A DNA stretch of 64,000 nt from Xanthobacteraceae bacterium (GCA_004297465.1 SCUB01000017.1:62001-126000); one strand, 5' to 3'; numbered from the stretch's first letter, positions 1 to 8,868 are shown. Numbers and translations: made by a program. The notes: generated by a model not told the origin, from the letters alone.

Positions 1-1313
1 GTTCCGCCGTGGCGCGCATGAATATCACGCCGATGCTGCGACACCGGCGGCGTCCGCATGCCGCCCTGCGCTTCGCAGATGCGCTGGAACTTCCGCCACG
101 CCCGTCCATCGCGCAGCACCTCGGCGGCGCGCCCGGCACCTCCGGCAATGCCGCCGAGTTCCAGCACCTCGCCGGCCAGCGCGATGGCGCGGTCACGCAG
201 ATCGGCCGGCGCCGCGGCGCTGTTCTGCAGCACCGCCAGCACGTCGCGCGCCTCGAGCGCCGGGCCGATGCCGCGCCCGACCGGCTGCGTGCCGTCGGTG
301 TAGACAATTCTGGCCACGAGCCCGAATGTCTCCGCGACCGCGATCAGGTTGCGCGCCAGCACCTTCGCCGCCATCCGCGTGCGCACCTTGGCGGTTGGTC
401 CGACCGGCAGGTCGAGCACGACATGGGACGAGCCTGCGGCGATCTTCTTCGACAGCACCGAGGCCGCCAGTTGTCCGCCGCTGTCGAGGTCAAGCGCGCG
501 CTCGACGCGAATGAGAATATCGTCGGCCGGGCTCAGCCGGACCGCGCCGCCCCACACCACGCAGCCGCCTTCCCGCTCGACCACGCGCCGGATCGCGTCG
601 CGGTCCAGCATCACCGGCGCCATGGTTTCCATGGTATCGGCGGTACCGGCCGGCGATGTGATCGCGCGCGACGAGGTCTTTGGAATTGTCAGGCCACAGG
701 CCGCCGCGATGGCAACGACGATCGGCGTGGTGCGGTTGCCGGGCAACCCGCCGATGCAATGCTTGTCCAGAACTTTCGCGCTCGGCCACGTCATGGTCTC
801 GCCGACGCCAACCATCGCCCGCGTCAGCGCCACCGTCTCGTCGAGATCGAGTTCGCGCGCCGAACAGGCGGTCACGAACGCCGCCAGATGGATGTCGGAA
901 TAGCGCCCCGCCACCACGTCGGTCATGATCGCCTGCAGCGATGCATCGTCAAAGCGACGGCCGTAGACCTTGCCGCGCATGATGCTGAGCGACTCGACGA
1001 TCGGCGGATGGCTGACCGTGACCTCATCGCCGTCAGTCAGAGCCAGCCGGCGCCACGCCGCTTCGGAAAATCCCACCTCGTTGTGGTGCAGGAGATCGGA
1101 CGTGACCTGATACAACGTCGCGTCGATCACATCCGCGCCATGACGGACCTCGACGCGCGCATGCGCGGCAAAGCCCTCGGCGCGGCAGACGTGGCAATCC
1201 TTGCGCATGAAGATGAAGGCTTCGTGCTGGGTGTCGATACCCAGCCGGCGCGCGCGCATTACATGGATGTTGCGCCCACCGAAGTCGTTGCCATTGCCGG
1301 AATGCTGCGTCAT
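1..1313 (-). CDS. Putative thymidine/AMP phosphorylase, long type (partial, C-terminus off the left edge)
   Basis: About 437 residues are visible; the C-terminus lies outside the window. The family splits thymidine or a nucleoside monophosphate with phosphate, releasing the base. The stretch DKHCIGGLPGNRTTP (residues 183-197) is the phosphorylase signature. Some 100 residues precede the helical domain, which fits the long (about 500 residue) thymidine/AMP phosphorylase subgroup rather than short DeoA. The ATG overlaps the stop codon of the beta-CASP gene upstream in an ATGA, so the two are probably translationally coupled. The true substrate (thymidine or a nucleotide) cannot be decided from sequence. 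Confidence 0.85.
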   Translation of the reverse strand, partial: MTQHSGNGNDFGGRNIHVMRARRLGIDTQHEAFIFMRKDCHVCRAEGFAAHARVEVRHGADVIDATLYQVTSDLLHHNEVGFSEAAWRRLALTDGDEVTVSHPPIVESLSIMRGKVYGRRFDDASLQAIMTDVVAGRYSDIHLAAFVTACSARELDLDETVALTRAMVGVGETMTWPSAKVLDKHCIGGLPGNRTTPIVVAIAAACGLTIPKTSSRAITSPAGTADTMETMAPVMLDRDAIRRVVEREGGCVVWGGAVRLSPADDILIRVERALDLDSGGQLAASVLSKKIAAGSSHVVLDLPVGPTAKVRTRMAAKVLARNLIAVAETFGLVARIVYTDGTQPVGRGIGPALEARDVLAVLQNSAAAPADLRDRAIALAGEVLELGGIAGGAGRAAEVLRDGRAWRKFQRICEAQGGMRTPPVSQHRRDIHARHGG

Positions 1314-2668
1314 GCCAGATCAATCTCGTCGCGATAGTCGGGCACAATGCAGGCCCAGCCCAGCTTCTCCTCGATCCGCCGCCGCAGCGCGTCGGCGGCC
1401 CGCGGTTCGCCGTGCACGATGAAGACGCGGCGCGGCGGCCGTTCGATGGCGCCAAGCCAGGCCATGATCTCGTCGCCGTCGGCGTGCCCCGACAACATTT
1501 CCAGATTCTCGACATCGGCCTGCACCGGCACATAGGCGCCATGAATCTTGATCGCGCGCACGCCGGCGAGCATCGCCGCGCCGCGCGTGCCGCCGGCCTG
1601 AAAGCCGGTGAACAGGATGGTATTGCGCGGATCGGGCGCATATTGCTTGAGATGGTGCAGGACGCGGCCTCCGGTCGCCATGCCGCTCGCCGAGATGACG
1701 ATCTTGGGCATGGGGTTGGCGGTGAGCGATTTCGATTCCTCGACGCTGCGCACATAGCGCGCCACGGCGCAGATGGCGTGGGCCTGCGCCTTGTCGAGCC
1801 GCAATCCGCGCACGTCGCGGCAGAAGATGTCGCTGGCGTCCTGCGCCATCGGGCTGTCGAGAAAAACCGGAACCAGCGGCAGCCGCCCGGCGGCCCTGAG
1901 CTGATGCAGATGATAAAGGATGGCCTGGGTCCGTCCGACGGCGAAAGCAGGAATGACCACGGTGCCGCCGCGTCCGATGGTCCTGGCGATGACCGCAAGA
2001 AGCGCCTCCGACGCATCCTCGCCATTATGAACGCGGTCGCCATAGGTGGACTCGACCACCAGATCATCGGCCCCAACGATGTGCGCGGGCGCCATCATGA
2101 CCGGATCGTTGGGCCGTCCGAGGTCGCCGGAGAACACCAGCCGACGCCCGCCGCAGGTCAGCTCGACGATGGCCGCGCCGAGAATGTGTCCTCCGGGCCG
2201 GAATGTCAGTTCGACATCGCCGGCCACTCGATGCGGCGTGTCGAATGGCACCGGTCTGAATTGCCGCAGCACCCGTTCGCCGTCCTCCGCCGTGTACAGC
2301 GGCAAGGCCGGGTGATGCTTGGAAAAGCCATGGCGATTGGCGAACTCGGCGTCTTTTTCCTGCAGATAGCCGCTGTCAGGCAGCAGGATCCCGCACAGGT
2401 CGCGCGTCGCCGGCGTGGCGATGACCGGGCCGCGGAAGCCGTTGCGCATCAGGAGCGGCAGGTAGCCGGAATGATCGAGATGCGCGTGGGTGAGAATGAC
2501 CGCGTCGATCGAGGCCGGATTGATCGGCAGGGGGTTCCAGTTGCGCAGCCGAAGCTGCTTGAAGCCCTGAAACAAGCCGCAGTCGACAAGCAGGCGCGCG
2601 CCGCTGGCCTCGAGCAGGAATTTCGAACCCGTCACCGTGCCGACGCCGCCCAGAAACGTCAGTTTCAT
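1310..2668 (-). CDS. Beta-CASP metallo-beta-lactamase-fold nuclease (CPSF73/RNase J-like)
   Basis: This 452-residue protein belongs to the metallo-beta-lactamase/beta-CASP group that cuts RNA with two zinc ions. The HAHLDHSG metal motif is at residues 61-68. A downstream SGDLGRP gives the bridging Asp, and GHADGDE near the C-terminus gives a further metal His. An in-frame TTG exists at 2695, but the ATG at 2668 is preferred because MKLTFLGGVGTVTGS is the usual start of the family and a GGGG-rich ribosome site precedes it. The gene is upstream of, and overlaps by 4 bp, the nucleoside phosphorylase, which suggests an RNA or nucleotide salvage role. The substrate is unknown. Confidence 0.88.
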   Translation of the reverse strand: MKLTFLGGVGTVTGSKFLLEASGARLLVDCGLFQGFKQLRLRNWNPLPINPASIDAVILTHAHLDHSGYLPLLMRNGFRGPVIATPATRDLCGILLPDSGYLQEKDAEFANRHGFSKHHPALPLYTAEDGERVLRQFRPVPFDTPHRVAGDVELTFRPGGHILGAAIVELTCGGRRLVFSGDLGRPNDPVMMAPAHIVGADDLVVESTYGDRVHNGEDASEALLAVIARTIGRGGTVVIPAFAVGRTQAILYHLHQLRAAGRLPLVPVFLDSPMAQDASDIFCRDVRGLRLDKAQAHAICAVARYVRSVEESKSLTANPMPKIVISASGMATGGRVLHHLKQYAPDPRNTILFTGFQAGGTRGAAMLAGVRAIKIHGAYVPVQADVENLEMLSGHADGDEIMAWLGAIERPPRRVFIVHGEPRAADALRRRIEEKLGWACIVPDYRDEIDLA

Positions 2669-2770
2669 CCCGATCCCCGGCCGTCGCCTTCCCAAATAAC
2701 GTGCGGCGATGCCGACTCTGCATGCGCCCGCGCGCTTCAGGATGGCGCGACCGGCCCCGGTGAGGCAAGG

Positions 2771-2815
2771 GCCATAAAAAGCTGGCCGCGACGCGTTTTC
2801 CTCGTCGCGGCCAAA
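2771..2815 (-). terminator. Rho-independent terminator after the OYE-like gene
   Basis: Perfect 10-bp arms GGCCGCGACG (2784-2793) and CGTCGCGGCC (2803-2812) enclose a 9-nt loop. On the minus strand they are followed by AGCTTTTTA. The hairpin begins a few bases beyond the stop codon of the reductase gene at 2820, so it ends the marR-reductase transcript. Confidence 0.85.
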
Positions 2816-2819
2816 AGGA

Positions 2820-4277
2820 TCAGACGACCGCCGGCTGGCGCACCGGCCCGGCGAAATCCGGCGCCGTCGGCTCGAACACCACCGTCTCCGACGGCGGGCT
2901 GGCGTTGCCGGTGGCGTCGCATGCGCGCACGTAATAGCGATAGCGCCGTCCCGCCATCACCATGGGATCGACCCAGCGCGTCACCTTGACGGCATCGACG
3001 ATGCTCACGGTGCCGTCGTCCTCGGTGCGGTAGATGTCGTAATAGACCGGGCTGCCTTCCGGTTTCGACCAGCTCACCACGCCCGTCAGCTTGTTCTGCG
3101 TCACGGAGAGGCCGGCATTGCCGCCCTTCCAGTACGGCGCCTTGCCGTCGGGGTCATAGGCCGGGGCCTGCACCGCGCCCTTGGGCCACAGGAAGCAGTT
3201 GACCGGCATGTGGGTGCCGTCGAGCTGCTTGCAGACATTGCAGTAGTCGCACTTGACGATGCGGTCGATCTGACTGAGCCGCACTTTCTTGACCCAGTCG
3301 GGGTCGGCCAGCAGGCCGCGCGCGATCGCCACCATGTCGAGCTGCCCTTCGGACAGCACCTTCTCGACGATGGCGGGATCGGACATCTTGCCCGCCGCGA
3401 TGACCGGCACATGATAGCCCTTGGCGTTGATGAAAGCCTTGATCTCGGCGCCAAGGTGGGCGTGCAGCGCCGGCGGAAACCAGTAGCCGGGCATGCAGCG
3501 CTCGCCGGAATAGCCGGAATAGGCATGCTTGACGTGGCCGGGAACATGCTCGGCGTCTTCAAGCTTGCCACCGACCGACAGCGACAGGTAATCGGCGCCG
3601 AGTTGGGCCATGCGCAGGCCGATCAGCTTGGCGTCCTCGACGGTGTAGCCGCCCCTGACGAACTCCTCGGACAGGTAACGGATGCCGACCGGAAAATCAT
3701 TGCCGACATGCTGGCGGACACTGGCCATGACACGGCCGATCAGACGCAGCCGGCCCTCCAGCGTGTCGCCGCCATACTCGTCGCGGCGCGGATTGACGCG
3801 CGAGACGAACGACGCCAGCGTATAGGCATGGGCGTTGTGCAGCTCGATGCCGTCGAAGCCGGCCTCGCGGGCTCGCGCCGCGGCTTCGCCGAACCGCTTG
3901 ACGACGTTGTCGATATCTTCCTGCGACAGCATGTCGACGGTCTGACGCCAGCCCGATTTGGAGATTTTCAGGAAGTGGATGAGCTGCGGTACCACCTTGG
4001 AATCAGAGGTGTCGTGAATCTTCCTGTTCATCTCGGCAAGGCCGGGGATGAAGCGGTCCTCGTTGATGCGCAGCAGCGGCCCGGCCTTATTGCCGTCGAT
4101 CGCCATCGCCTCGACCACGATCAGCCCGACCTCGCCGGCGGCATAGCGCACATAGCGGTCGGAAATCTCCTTCGTGACATGGCCGTCCTCGCCCGACAGG
4201 CGCGTCACCATGGCCGGCACCATGATGCGGTTGGGCACCTTCATGCCGTTGATCGTGATGGGTTCGAGCATTTTCAT
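2820..4277 (-). CDS. Old Yellow Enzyme/2,4-dienoyl-CoA reductase-like FMN oxidoreductase with C-terminal Fn3-like domain
   Basis: 485 residues. Residues 1-340 form an FMN-binding TIM barrel: the substrate motif HNAHAY is at 147-152, followed by NPRRDEYGG, and the barrel ends with AIARGLLADPDW. Cys343, Cys346, Cys349 and Cys361 form a C-x2-C-x2-C-x11-C set at the place where dienoyl-CoA reductases bind 4Fe-4S. The usual following FAD and NAD(P)H half is absent. About 95 residues with a fibronectin-III/Ig-like pattern (roughly 385-480, WSKPEG...YDIYR...YYVRACDATGNAS) take its place. The gene lies 39 bp downstream of marR in the same direction and is probably its target. It likely reduces an enone or enoyl substrate and needs an outside electron donor. 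Confidence 0.85.
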   Translation of the reverse strand: MKMLEPITINGMKVPNRIMVPAMVTRLSGEDGHVTKEISDRYVRYAAGEVGLIVVEAMAIDGNKAGPLLRINEDRFIPGLAEMNRKIHDTSDSKVVPQLIHFLKISKSGWRQTVDMLSQEDIDNVVKRFGEAAARAREAGFDGIELHNAHAYTLASFVSRVNPRRDEYGGDTLEGRLRLIGRVMASVRQHVGNDFPVGIRYLSEEFVRGGYTVEDAKLIGLRMAQLGADYLSLSVGGKLEDAEHVPGHVKHAYSGYSGERCMPGYWFPPALHAHLGAEIKAFINAKGYHVPVIAAGKMSDPAIVEKVLSEGQLDMVAIARGLLADPDWVKKVRLSQIDRIVKCDYCNVCKQLDGTHMPVNCFLWPKGAVQAPAYDPDGKAPYWKGGNAGLSVTQNKLTGVVSWSKPEGSPVYYDIYRTEDDGTVSIVDAVKVTRWVDPMVMAGRRYRYYVRACDATGNASPPSETVVFEPTAPDFAGPVRQPAVV

Positions 4278-4316
4278 GGGGTGTCTCCTCTGGAAGGTGG
4301 TTTTTCTGGAAGATGA

Positions 4317-4856
4317 TTATTGGCGCTCGCCGGCGGCCTTCAGCGAATCCCGCAGCCGGCCAAGAATGTCGTGAAGCGCCGCGAGATCGTTCTCGTCGAG
4401 GTCGCTCATCAGCTCCGCGAGCCAGGCGTTGTGCGATTTCAGCATTTCGGCGAGTTCGTTCTTACCCTTGGCGGTAAGATAGACATGCTGGATGCGGCCA
4501 TCCTTCTTGCTGCGCTTGCGGCTGACGAGGCCGTCGGCCTCGAGCCGGCCGAACAGATCGGTGATGTTGGCCTTTGTCACCATCAGTCGCTCCGACAACT
4601 CGCTCATGGTCGGGCCGCGCGGCTCACGGTCGATCTGCGCCAGCACGTCGAAGCGCGGCAGCGTGGCGTCAAAGTCGGCGCGCAGCCGATTGCGTAACCG
4701 GGTCTCGACCAGCTTGTTGCAGGCCATCAGACGCATCCACACCCGGCCGGCGGCATCGTTGCCCGCGGCAGGCATGGCCGCGCGGCGGCTCTTGGCCGCA
4801 TCGGCGGATGCGGCGCGGGACGGCGCGGCCGGACGTGATGAACCTGAACCTCGCAT
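4317..4856 (-). CDS. MarR-family transcriptional regulator
   Basis: 179 residues. After a basic, Ala-rich leader of about 35 residues comes a typical MarR winged helix: LPRFDVLAQIDREP, then the recognition region MSELSERLMVTKANITDLFGRL, then the wing SRKRSKKDGRIQHVYLTAKG. It is the first gene of an operon with the Old Yellow Enzyme-like reductase (39 bp gap). An AT-rich palindrome lies 33 bp upstream of its ATG. MarR proteins usually repress their own operon and release DNA on binding a phenolic or CoA ligand. The ligand here is unknown. Confidence 0.88.
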   Translation of the reverse strand: MRGSGSSRPAAPSRAASADAAKSRRAAMPAAGNDAAGRVWMRLMACNKLVETRLRNRLRADFDATLPRFDVLAQIDREPRGPTMSELSERLMVTKANITDLFGRLEADGLVSRKRSKKDGRIQHVYLTAKGKNELAEMLKSHNAWLAELMSDLDENDLAALHDILGRLRDSLKAAGERQ

Positions 4857-4880
4857 GGCGCCAATTTAGTTAAGGCATGA

Positions 4881-4910
4881 ACTATATAAGTTTAGACTTA
4901 AACTATATTG
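4881..4910 (-). promoter_or_regulatory. Candidate MarR operator/promoter of the marR-reductase operon
   Basis: The sequence AGTTTA-GACT-TAAACT (4889-4904) is an inverted repeat with perfect 6-bp arms inside an AT-rich patch in otherwise GC-rich DNA. On the minus strand the flanks contain TATAGT and TATATA, which could serve as a -10 box, so a bound repressor would block initiation. Its position just upstream of the marR ATG suggests autoregulation. Confidence 0.55.
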
Positions 4911-4993
4911 TCGGCCGGCGCAAGACGCGCCGCGCGCCGCCCCAGACGGTGGCAAGCCGGAAAACCTGGGGTTTGATTTTGATCAAACCACGC

Positions 4994-5022
4994 GAAAAAG
5001 CCCCGGATGCGATCCGGGGCTT
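4994..5022 (-). terminator. Rho-independent terminator of the 5-26 kb catabolic island
   Basis: Arms AAGCCCCGGAT (4998-5008) and ATCCGGGGCTT (5012-5022) pair perfectly around a 3-nt loop. Read on the minus strand they are followed by TTT, completing a CTTTTT tract. The hairpin lies 60 bp past the stop codon of the last island gene (5082). Confidence 0.85.
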
Positions 5023-5081
5023 GCGGGTTCATTTTTGAAAAAAGCTGAAGCCCCGGGTAGCGCCTGGACCGCGCGGGAATG

Positions 5082-6023
5082 CTAGCTTTCAAGCCCAGTT
5101 GGGACGGCCGTGTTTTCGCTCGCCAGCGTGACGCCGGCCATGTCCGCCATCGTTTCCAGCATGGCGGCGAAGTCGAGCCCGATATAGGCCGCGGGATCGG
5201 GCTGGCGCGCGGCCAGGCCGAAATGCATCTGCAGCACCTCGCGCGCGGCGGTGGTGACCGGCATCGGGACGCCGAGTTCGCGCGCCGCCTGCAGCCCGAG
5301 ATCGAGATCCTTGCGCAGCAGCGCCGGGGTGAAGGTGGTGGTCCAGTCGAGGTTGACCAGCGCCGGCGTCTTGTAGCGCGTGAAGATCGAGCCCATCACG
5401 CTGTCGTTCATGAACTTGAGGAAGGCATGGCGCGGCACGCCGGCCTTCTGCGCCAAGAGCGTGATCTCCATCAGGTTCTCGATCACAACGCCGAGCATGA
5501 CGTTGTGGGCGATTTTGCAGATGCGGGCGAGCTCGCCCTCGCCGACGTAGGACGCGCCGCGCACGGCGAAGGTCTCGATCAGGCCCACCACCTCGTCGAA
5601 CGCCGCGCGCGGCCCCGACACCACCGCCGACAGCTTGCCGGCGACGACGCACTTGCCGTTGCCGGAAACCGGCGCCGCGAGATAGGCGATGCCGGCGGCG
5701 TCGAGTTTGGCGCGCAGGCGCGCCGATTCCTCGAGCCCGATGCTCGAGCAGTCGACCACGATGCGCGGACGCGTGGCGGCCGTGGCGACGCCGTCGGCCC
5801 CGAAGCAGACAGCTTCAAGATCCTTGCCGGTCGAGACCATGATGAAGACGACGTCGGCGTTCGCGAGCTCGCTCGGGCGGTCGACGAGGGTGGCGCCCCT
5901 GGCGACCAGCGGTTCGGCCTTGGCCCGCGTGCGATTCCACACCGTCACCGCATGACCCGCCGTGAGCAGCCGCTCGACCATGGGCAGGCCCATGCGGCCG
6001 ATGCCGATCCACGCAATCTTCAT
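5082..6023 (-). CDS. NAD(P)-dependent beta-hydroxyacid dehydrogenase (3-hydroxyisobutyrate dehydrogenase family)
   Basis: 313 residues. The N-terminal Rossmann motif GIGRMGLPM (7-15) is typical. It is followed by a DCSSIG variant of the substrate loop (91-96), APVSGNGKCVVAGKL (118-132) and the catalytic Lys170 in CKIAHN. The ATG at 6023 is chosen over an upstream in-frame start because GAGGGGGA lies just before it and the Rossmann motif then starts at residue 7. It is the last gene of the long minus-strand island and is followed by a terminator. It probably oxidises a small beta-hydroxyacid or reduces the semialdehyde. Partner pathway: the semialdehyde dehydrogenase upstream. Confidence 0.88.
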   Translation of the reverse strand: MKIAWIGIGRMGLPMVERLLTAGHAVTVWNRTRAKAEPLVARGATLVDRPSELANADVVFIMVSTGKDLEAVCFGADGVATAATRPRIVVDCSSIGLEESARLRAKLDAAGIAYLAAPVSGNGKCVVAGKLSAVVSGPRAAFDEVVGLIETFAVRGASYVGEGELARICKIAHNVMLGVVIENLMEITLLAQKAGVPRHAFLKFMNDSVMGSIFTRYKTPALVNLDWTTTFTPALLRKDLDLGLQAARELGVPMPVTTAAREVLQMHFGLAARQPDPAAYIGLDFAAMLETMADMAGVTLASENTAVPTGLES

Positions 6024-6076
6024 TCCGTCCCCCTCGCCCTTACTCACGTTGCTCACGCCGTCACGCCCCGCGCGGG

Positions 6077-7567
6077 TCAGATCCCGGCCATCATGATGTA
6101 CTTGATCTCGACGAACTCCTCGATGCCGTGGCGCGAGCCTTCGCGGCCGAGGCCGGATTCCTTGACGCCGCCGAACGGCGCCACCTCGGTGGTGATGAGG
6201 CCGGTATTGACGCCGACCATGCCGGCTTCGAGGCCCTCGGCGACGCGCCAGACGCGGCCGAGATCGCGCGCGTAGAAGTACGAGGCGAGGCCGAACGGCG
6301 AGGCGTTGGCGAGCGCGATCGCCTCGGCCTCGTCCTTGAAGCGATAGACAGGCGCGATCGGTCCGAACGTCTCCTCGCGCGTGACCAGCGCCTCGACCGG
6401 CACCTCGGCGAGCACGGTCGGCTCGAAGAAGGTGCCGCCGAGCGCGTGGCGCTTGCCGCCGGTGACGATCCTGGCGCCGAGCTTGAGCGCGTCGGCGATG
6501 TGCTCCTCGACCTTGGCGATCGCCGCGGCGTTGATCAGCGGCCCCTGCGCCACGCCGGGCTCGACGCCGTTGCCGACCTTCATCGCCGCGGTCTTCCTGG
6601 CGAGCTTGTCGACGAAGGCGTCATAGATGGCGTCCTGGGCATAGATGCGGTTGGCGCACACGCAGGTCTGGCCCATGTTGCGGAACTTGGAGATCATCAC
6701 GCCCTCGACCGCGGCGTCGAGATCGGCGTCGTCGAACACGATGAACGGCGCGTTGCCGCCAAGCTCGAGGCCAAGCTTCTTGATGCCGACCGACGCCTGC
6801 TGGTAGAGGATGCGGCCGACCTCGGTCGAGCCGGTGAAGCCGACCACGCGCACCGCCGGATGCTCGCACAGCACGCGGCCGATCTCGGAGGACTTGCCGG
6901 TCACCACGTTGAACACGCCGGCCGGAATGCCGGCGCGCGCGGCGAGTTCGGCGAGCGCCAGCGCCGAGAGCGGCGTCTCGGCGGCGGGTTTGAGCACCAC
7001 GGTGCAGCCGGCGGCGAGCGCCGGGGCCACCTTGCGGGTGATCATCGACGACGGGAAGTTCCACGGCGTGATCGCCCCGACCACGCCGATCGGCTGGCGG
7101 ATGGCGAGGATGCGCGCATCCTTGCGCGGCGAGGGAATGGTCTCGCCATAGATGCGGCGGGCTTCCTCGGCGAAGAACTCGACATAGGCGCCGCTGATCT
7201 CGATCTCGCCGCGCGCTTCCGAGAGCGGCTTGCCCTGCTCGGAAGTGAGGATCAGCGCCAGATCCTCCTTGTTGGCGATGATGAGGTCGAACCACTTGCG
7301 TAAGATAACGGCGCGCTCCTTGGCGGTGGTGCGCGACCACGTCGTAAACGCGCGCTCGGCGGCTTCCACCGCCGCGGTCGCCTCGCTAGCGCCGAAGAAC
7401 GGCACGCTGCCGATGTCATTGCCGGTGGCCGGATTGCCGACCGCCTTGGTGGCGGCGCCAATCCACTGGCCGTCGACGTAGCATTGGCTGCGCAGCAGCG
7501 CGGCATCCTTGAGCGGCAGGCCCGTGGCGGGTTCGGCTTTCTTGGAAACGGCGGATGAAGTGCTCAT
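6077..7567 (-). CDS. gabD: NAD(P)-dependent succinate-semialdehyde dehydrogenase-type aldehyde dehydrogenase
   Basis: 496 residues, the normal length for the family. The cofactor region ITPWNFPSSM (166-175) and FTGSTEVGR (244-252), the general base Glu268 in LELGGNAP and the nucleophile Cys302 in GQTCVCANR are all present. The C-x-C pair at 302/304 is the redox pair seen in GabD-type enzymes. It converts a dicarboxylic semialdehyde to the diacid. It sits between the CobW gene and the hydroxyacid dehydrogenase, so it probably handles a short aldehyde made late in the island's pathway rather than GABA. The exact substrate is inferred. Confidence 0.88.
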   Translation of the reverse strand: MSTSSAVSKKAEPATGLPLKDAALLRSQCYVDGQWIGAATKAVGNPATGNDIGSVPFFGASEATAAVEAAERAFTTWSRTTAKERAVILRKWFDLIIANKEDLALILTSEQGKPLSEARGEIEISGAYVEFFAEEARRIYGETIPSPRKDARILAIRQPIGVVGAITPWNFPSSMITRKVAPALAAGCTVVLKPAAETPLSALALAELAARAGIPAGVFNVVTGKSSEIGRVLCEHPAVRVVGFTGSTEVGRILYQQASVGIKKLGLELGGNAPFIVFDDADLDAAVEGVMISKFRNMGQTCVCANRIYAQDAIYDAFVDKLARKTAAMKVGNGVEPGVAQGPLINAAAIAKVEEHIADALKLGARIVTGGKRHALGGTFFEPTVLAEVPVEALVTREETFGPIAPVYRFKDEAEAIALANASPFGLASYFYARDLGRVWRVAEGLEAGMVGVNTGLITTEVAPFGGVKESGLGREGSRHGIEEFVEIKYIMMAGI

Positions 7568-7656
7568 GACAGCAGCCTTTCGTGACGGATGGGGCCCCCG
7601 CGCCTTATCCAGCGCGGGCGATTTTCATTCGAGATTTAATACCGCGATACGCTCGT

Positions 7657-8859
7657 TCAATGCGCCGGCCCCTCGCCTTCGCCCCGCGTGGCCGCGCGCG
7701 CGCGTGCCCGCGCGGTGCGCGCCGCGAGGCGATCGAGCAGCTCGATCATGTCCTTGAGCGCGGCTTGCGCGACGCCCTGGGTGATGAACACGACGCGGGT
7801 GCGCTGGTCGGCATCGGGCCAGCGGTCGAGCCAGGTCATGGTGTGCAGGAGATGCTGGGCGCCCTGGATGACGGCCGGGCGGCCCGGCTCCTCCGCGACA
7901 TTGAGCAGCCCCTTGACACGCAACAGGCTCGGGCCGAGGTTCTGCGCGATGCCGTCGAGCAGGAACTGCAGCGCGGCGCGCGTCAGCGGTTCGTCGCGCA
8001 CCAGGCAGAAGCTCTCGATGCCGCGGCTGATCAGGTGATGATCGTGAGGACCGGGATGATCATGAGCGTGATCATCATGGTCGTCGCAGGCGTGGTCGTG
8101 CGCCGATGCCGCGTCATAGGCCGCCAGGTTGAGCCACGGCCGCGGGTCGGCGCCGGGGGTCGCGGGATCGAAGCCCGCCGACGTCAGGAGCGCGGTCACC
8201 GACAGGGTTGGATCGTCGATGCGGGCAATGACGGCCGCCGGATTGATTTGCGCCAAAAGCTGCCTGAGTTCCGCCTCGCGCGCCGCGGCGTCAGCCGGCG
8301 CGACCAGATCGAGCTTGGTGAGCAGGATGCGGTCGGCCAGCGCCGCCTGCCGCACCGCCTCGTCGTGATTGAAGAACGTGGTGGTGGCGTTGACGGCATC
8401 GACCAGCGCGATCACGCCGGCGACGCGGTAGAGCCCGTCGAGCGTCGGCTCGGACAGGAACGCCTGCAGCACCGGGCCAGGCTCGGCCAGCCCCGAGGTT
8501 TCGATCACCACATGGTCGAAACGCGGCAGGTCGCCGGCCTCGCGGGCGTGATAGAGGCTGTTGAGGGTGCCGACCAGATCGCTGCGCACGGTGCAGCACA
8601 GGCAGCCGTTCTCTAGCACCACCACCGCGTCGTCGCTGGCGGCGGCCAGCGCGTGATCGAGGCTGACCTCGCCGAACTCGTTGATCACGACCGCGGTGTG
8701 CGCCATCTCCGGCGCGCGCAGGGCGCGGTTGAGCAGGCTGGTCTTGCCGCTGCCGAGGAAGCCGGTGATGATGGTGACCGGCGTGCGCGGACGCGCATGC
8801 GTGCCCGCGCGCGCGTCCTCTATGCTGGTCTGTGCCGCCATCATCATGCTGCCAATCAT
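7657..8859 (-). CDS. CobW/COG0523-family GTPase, putative metallochaperone
   Basis: 400 residues. The P-loop GFLGSGKTSLL is at 33-43, the zinc-binding CLCC motif at 86-89, the Mg/switch region TSGLAEPGPV at 121-130, and the GTP specificity motif TKLDL at 181-185. A His/Asp-rich loop at 254-275 (HDHACDDHDDHAHDH) is a likely metal-collecting segment, followed by the CobW C-terminal domain. The start lies only 9 bp after the stop of the M24-type gene, so the two are probably coupled. COG0523 proteins deliver Zn, Co or other metals to client enzymes; the neighbouring M24 enzyme is the obvious candidate client. No cobalamin role is implied by its location. Confidence 0.88.
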   Translation of the reverse strand: MIGSMMMAAQTSIEDARAGTHARPRTPVTIITGFLGSGKTSLLNRALRAPEMAHTAVVINEFGEVSLDHALAAASDDAVVVLENGCLCCTVRSDLVGTLNSLYHAREAGDLPRFDHVVIETSGLAEPGPVLQAFLSEPTLDGLYRVAGVIALVDAVNATTTFFNHDEAVRQAALADRILLTKLDLVAPADAAAREAELRQLLAQINPAAVIARIDDPTLSVTALLTSAGFDPATPGADPRPWLNLAAYDAASAHDHACDDHDDHAHDHPGPHDHHLISRGIESFCLVRDEPLTRAALQFLLDGIAQNLGPSLLRVKGLLNVAEEPGRPAVIQGAQHLLHTMTWLDRWPDADQRTRVVFITQGVAQAALKDMIELLDRLAARTARARARAATRGEGEGPAH

Positions 8860-8868
8860 GGCTCCGCT

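Noticed and set aside
9-1337. Long plus-strand open frame over the phosphorylase region
   Set aside because: It is antisense to a clear thymidine/AMP phosphorylase with intact motifs; its translation is rich in Arg, His and Ala with no family pattern, as expected for a high-GC shadow frame.
2669-2770. Separate small gene between the beta-CASP gene and the OYE gene
   Set aside because: Short frames here lack a ribosome site and any recognisable sequence, and the region contains the terminator of the upstream operon.
7657-8859. CobW as part of cobalamin synthesis
   Set aside because: The COG0523 family is mostly involved in metal delivery. The gene sits 23 kb from the B12 region, in a catabolic operon.
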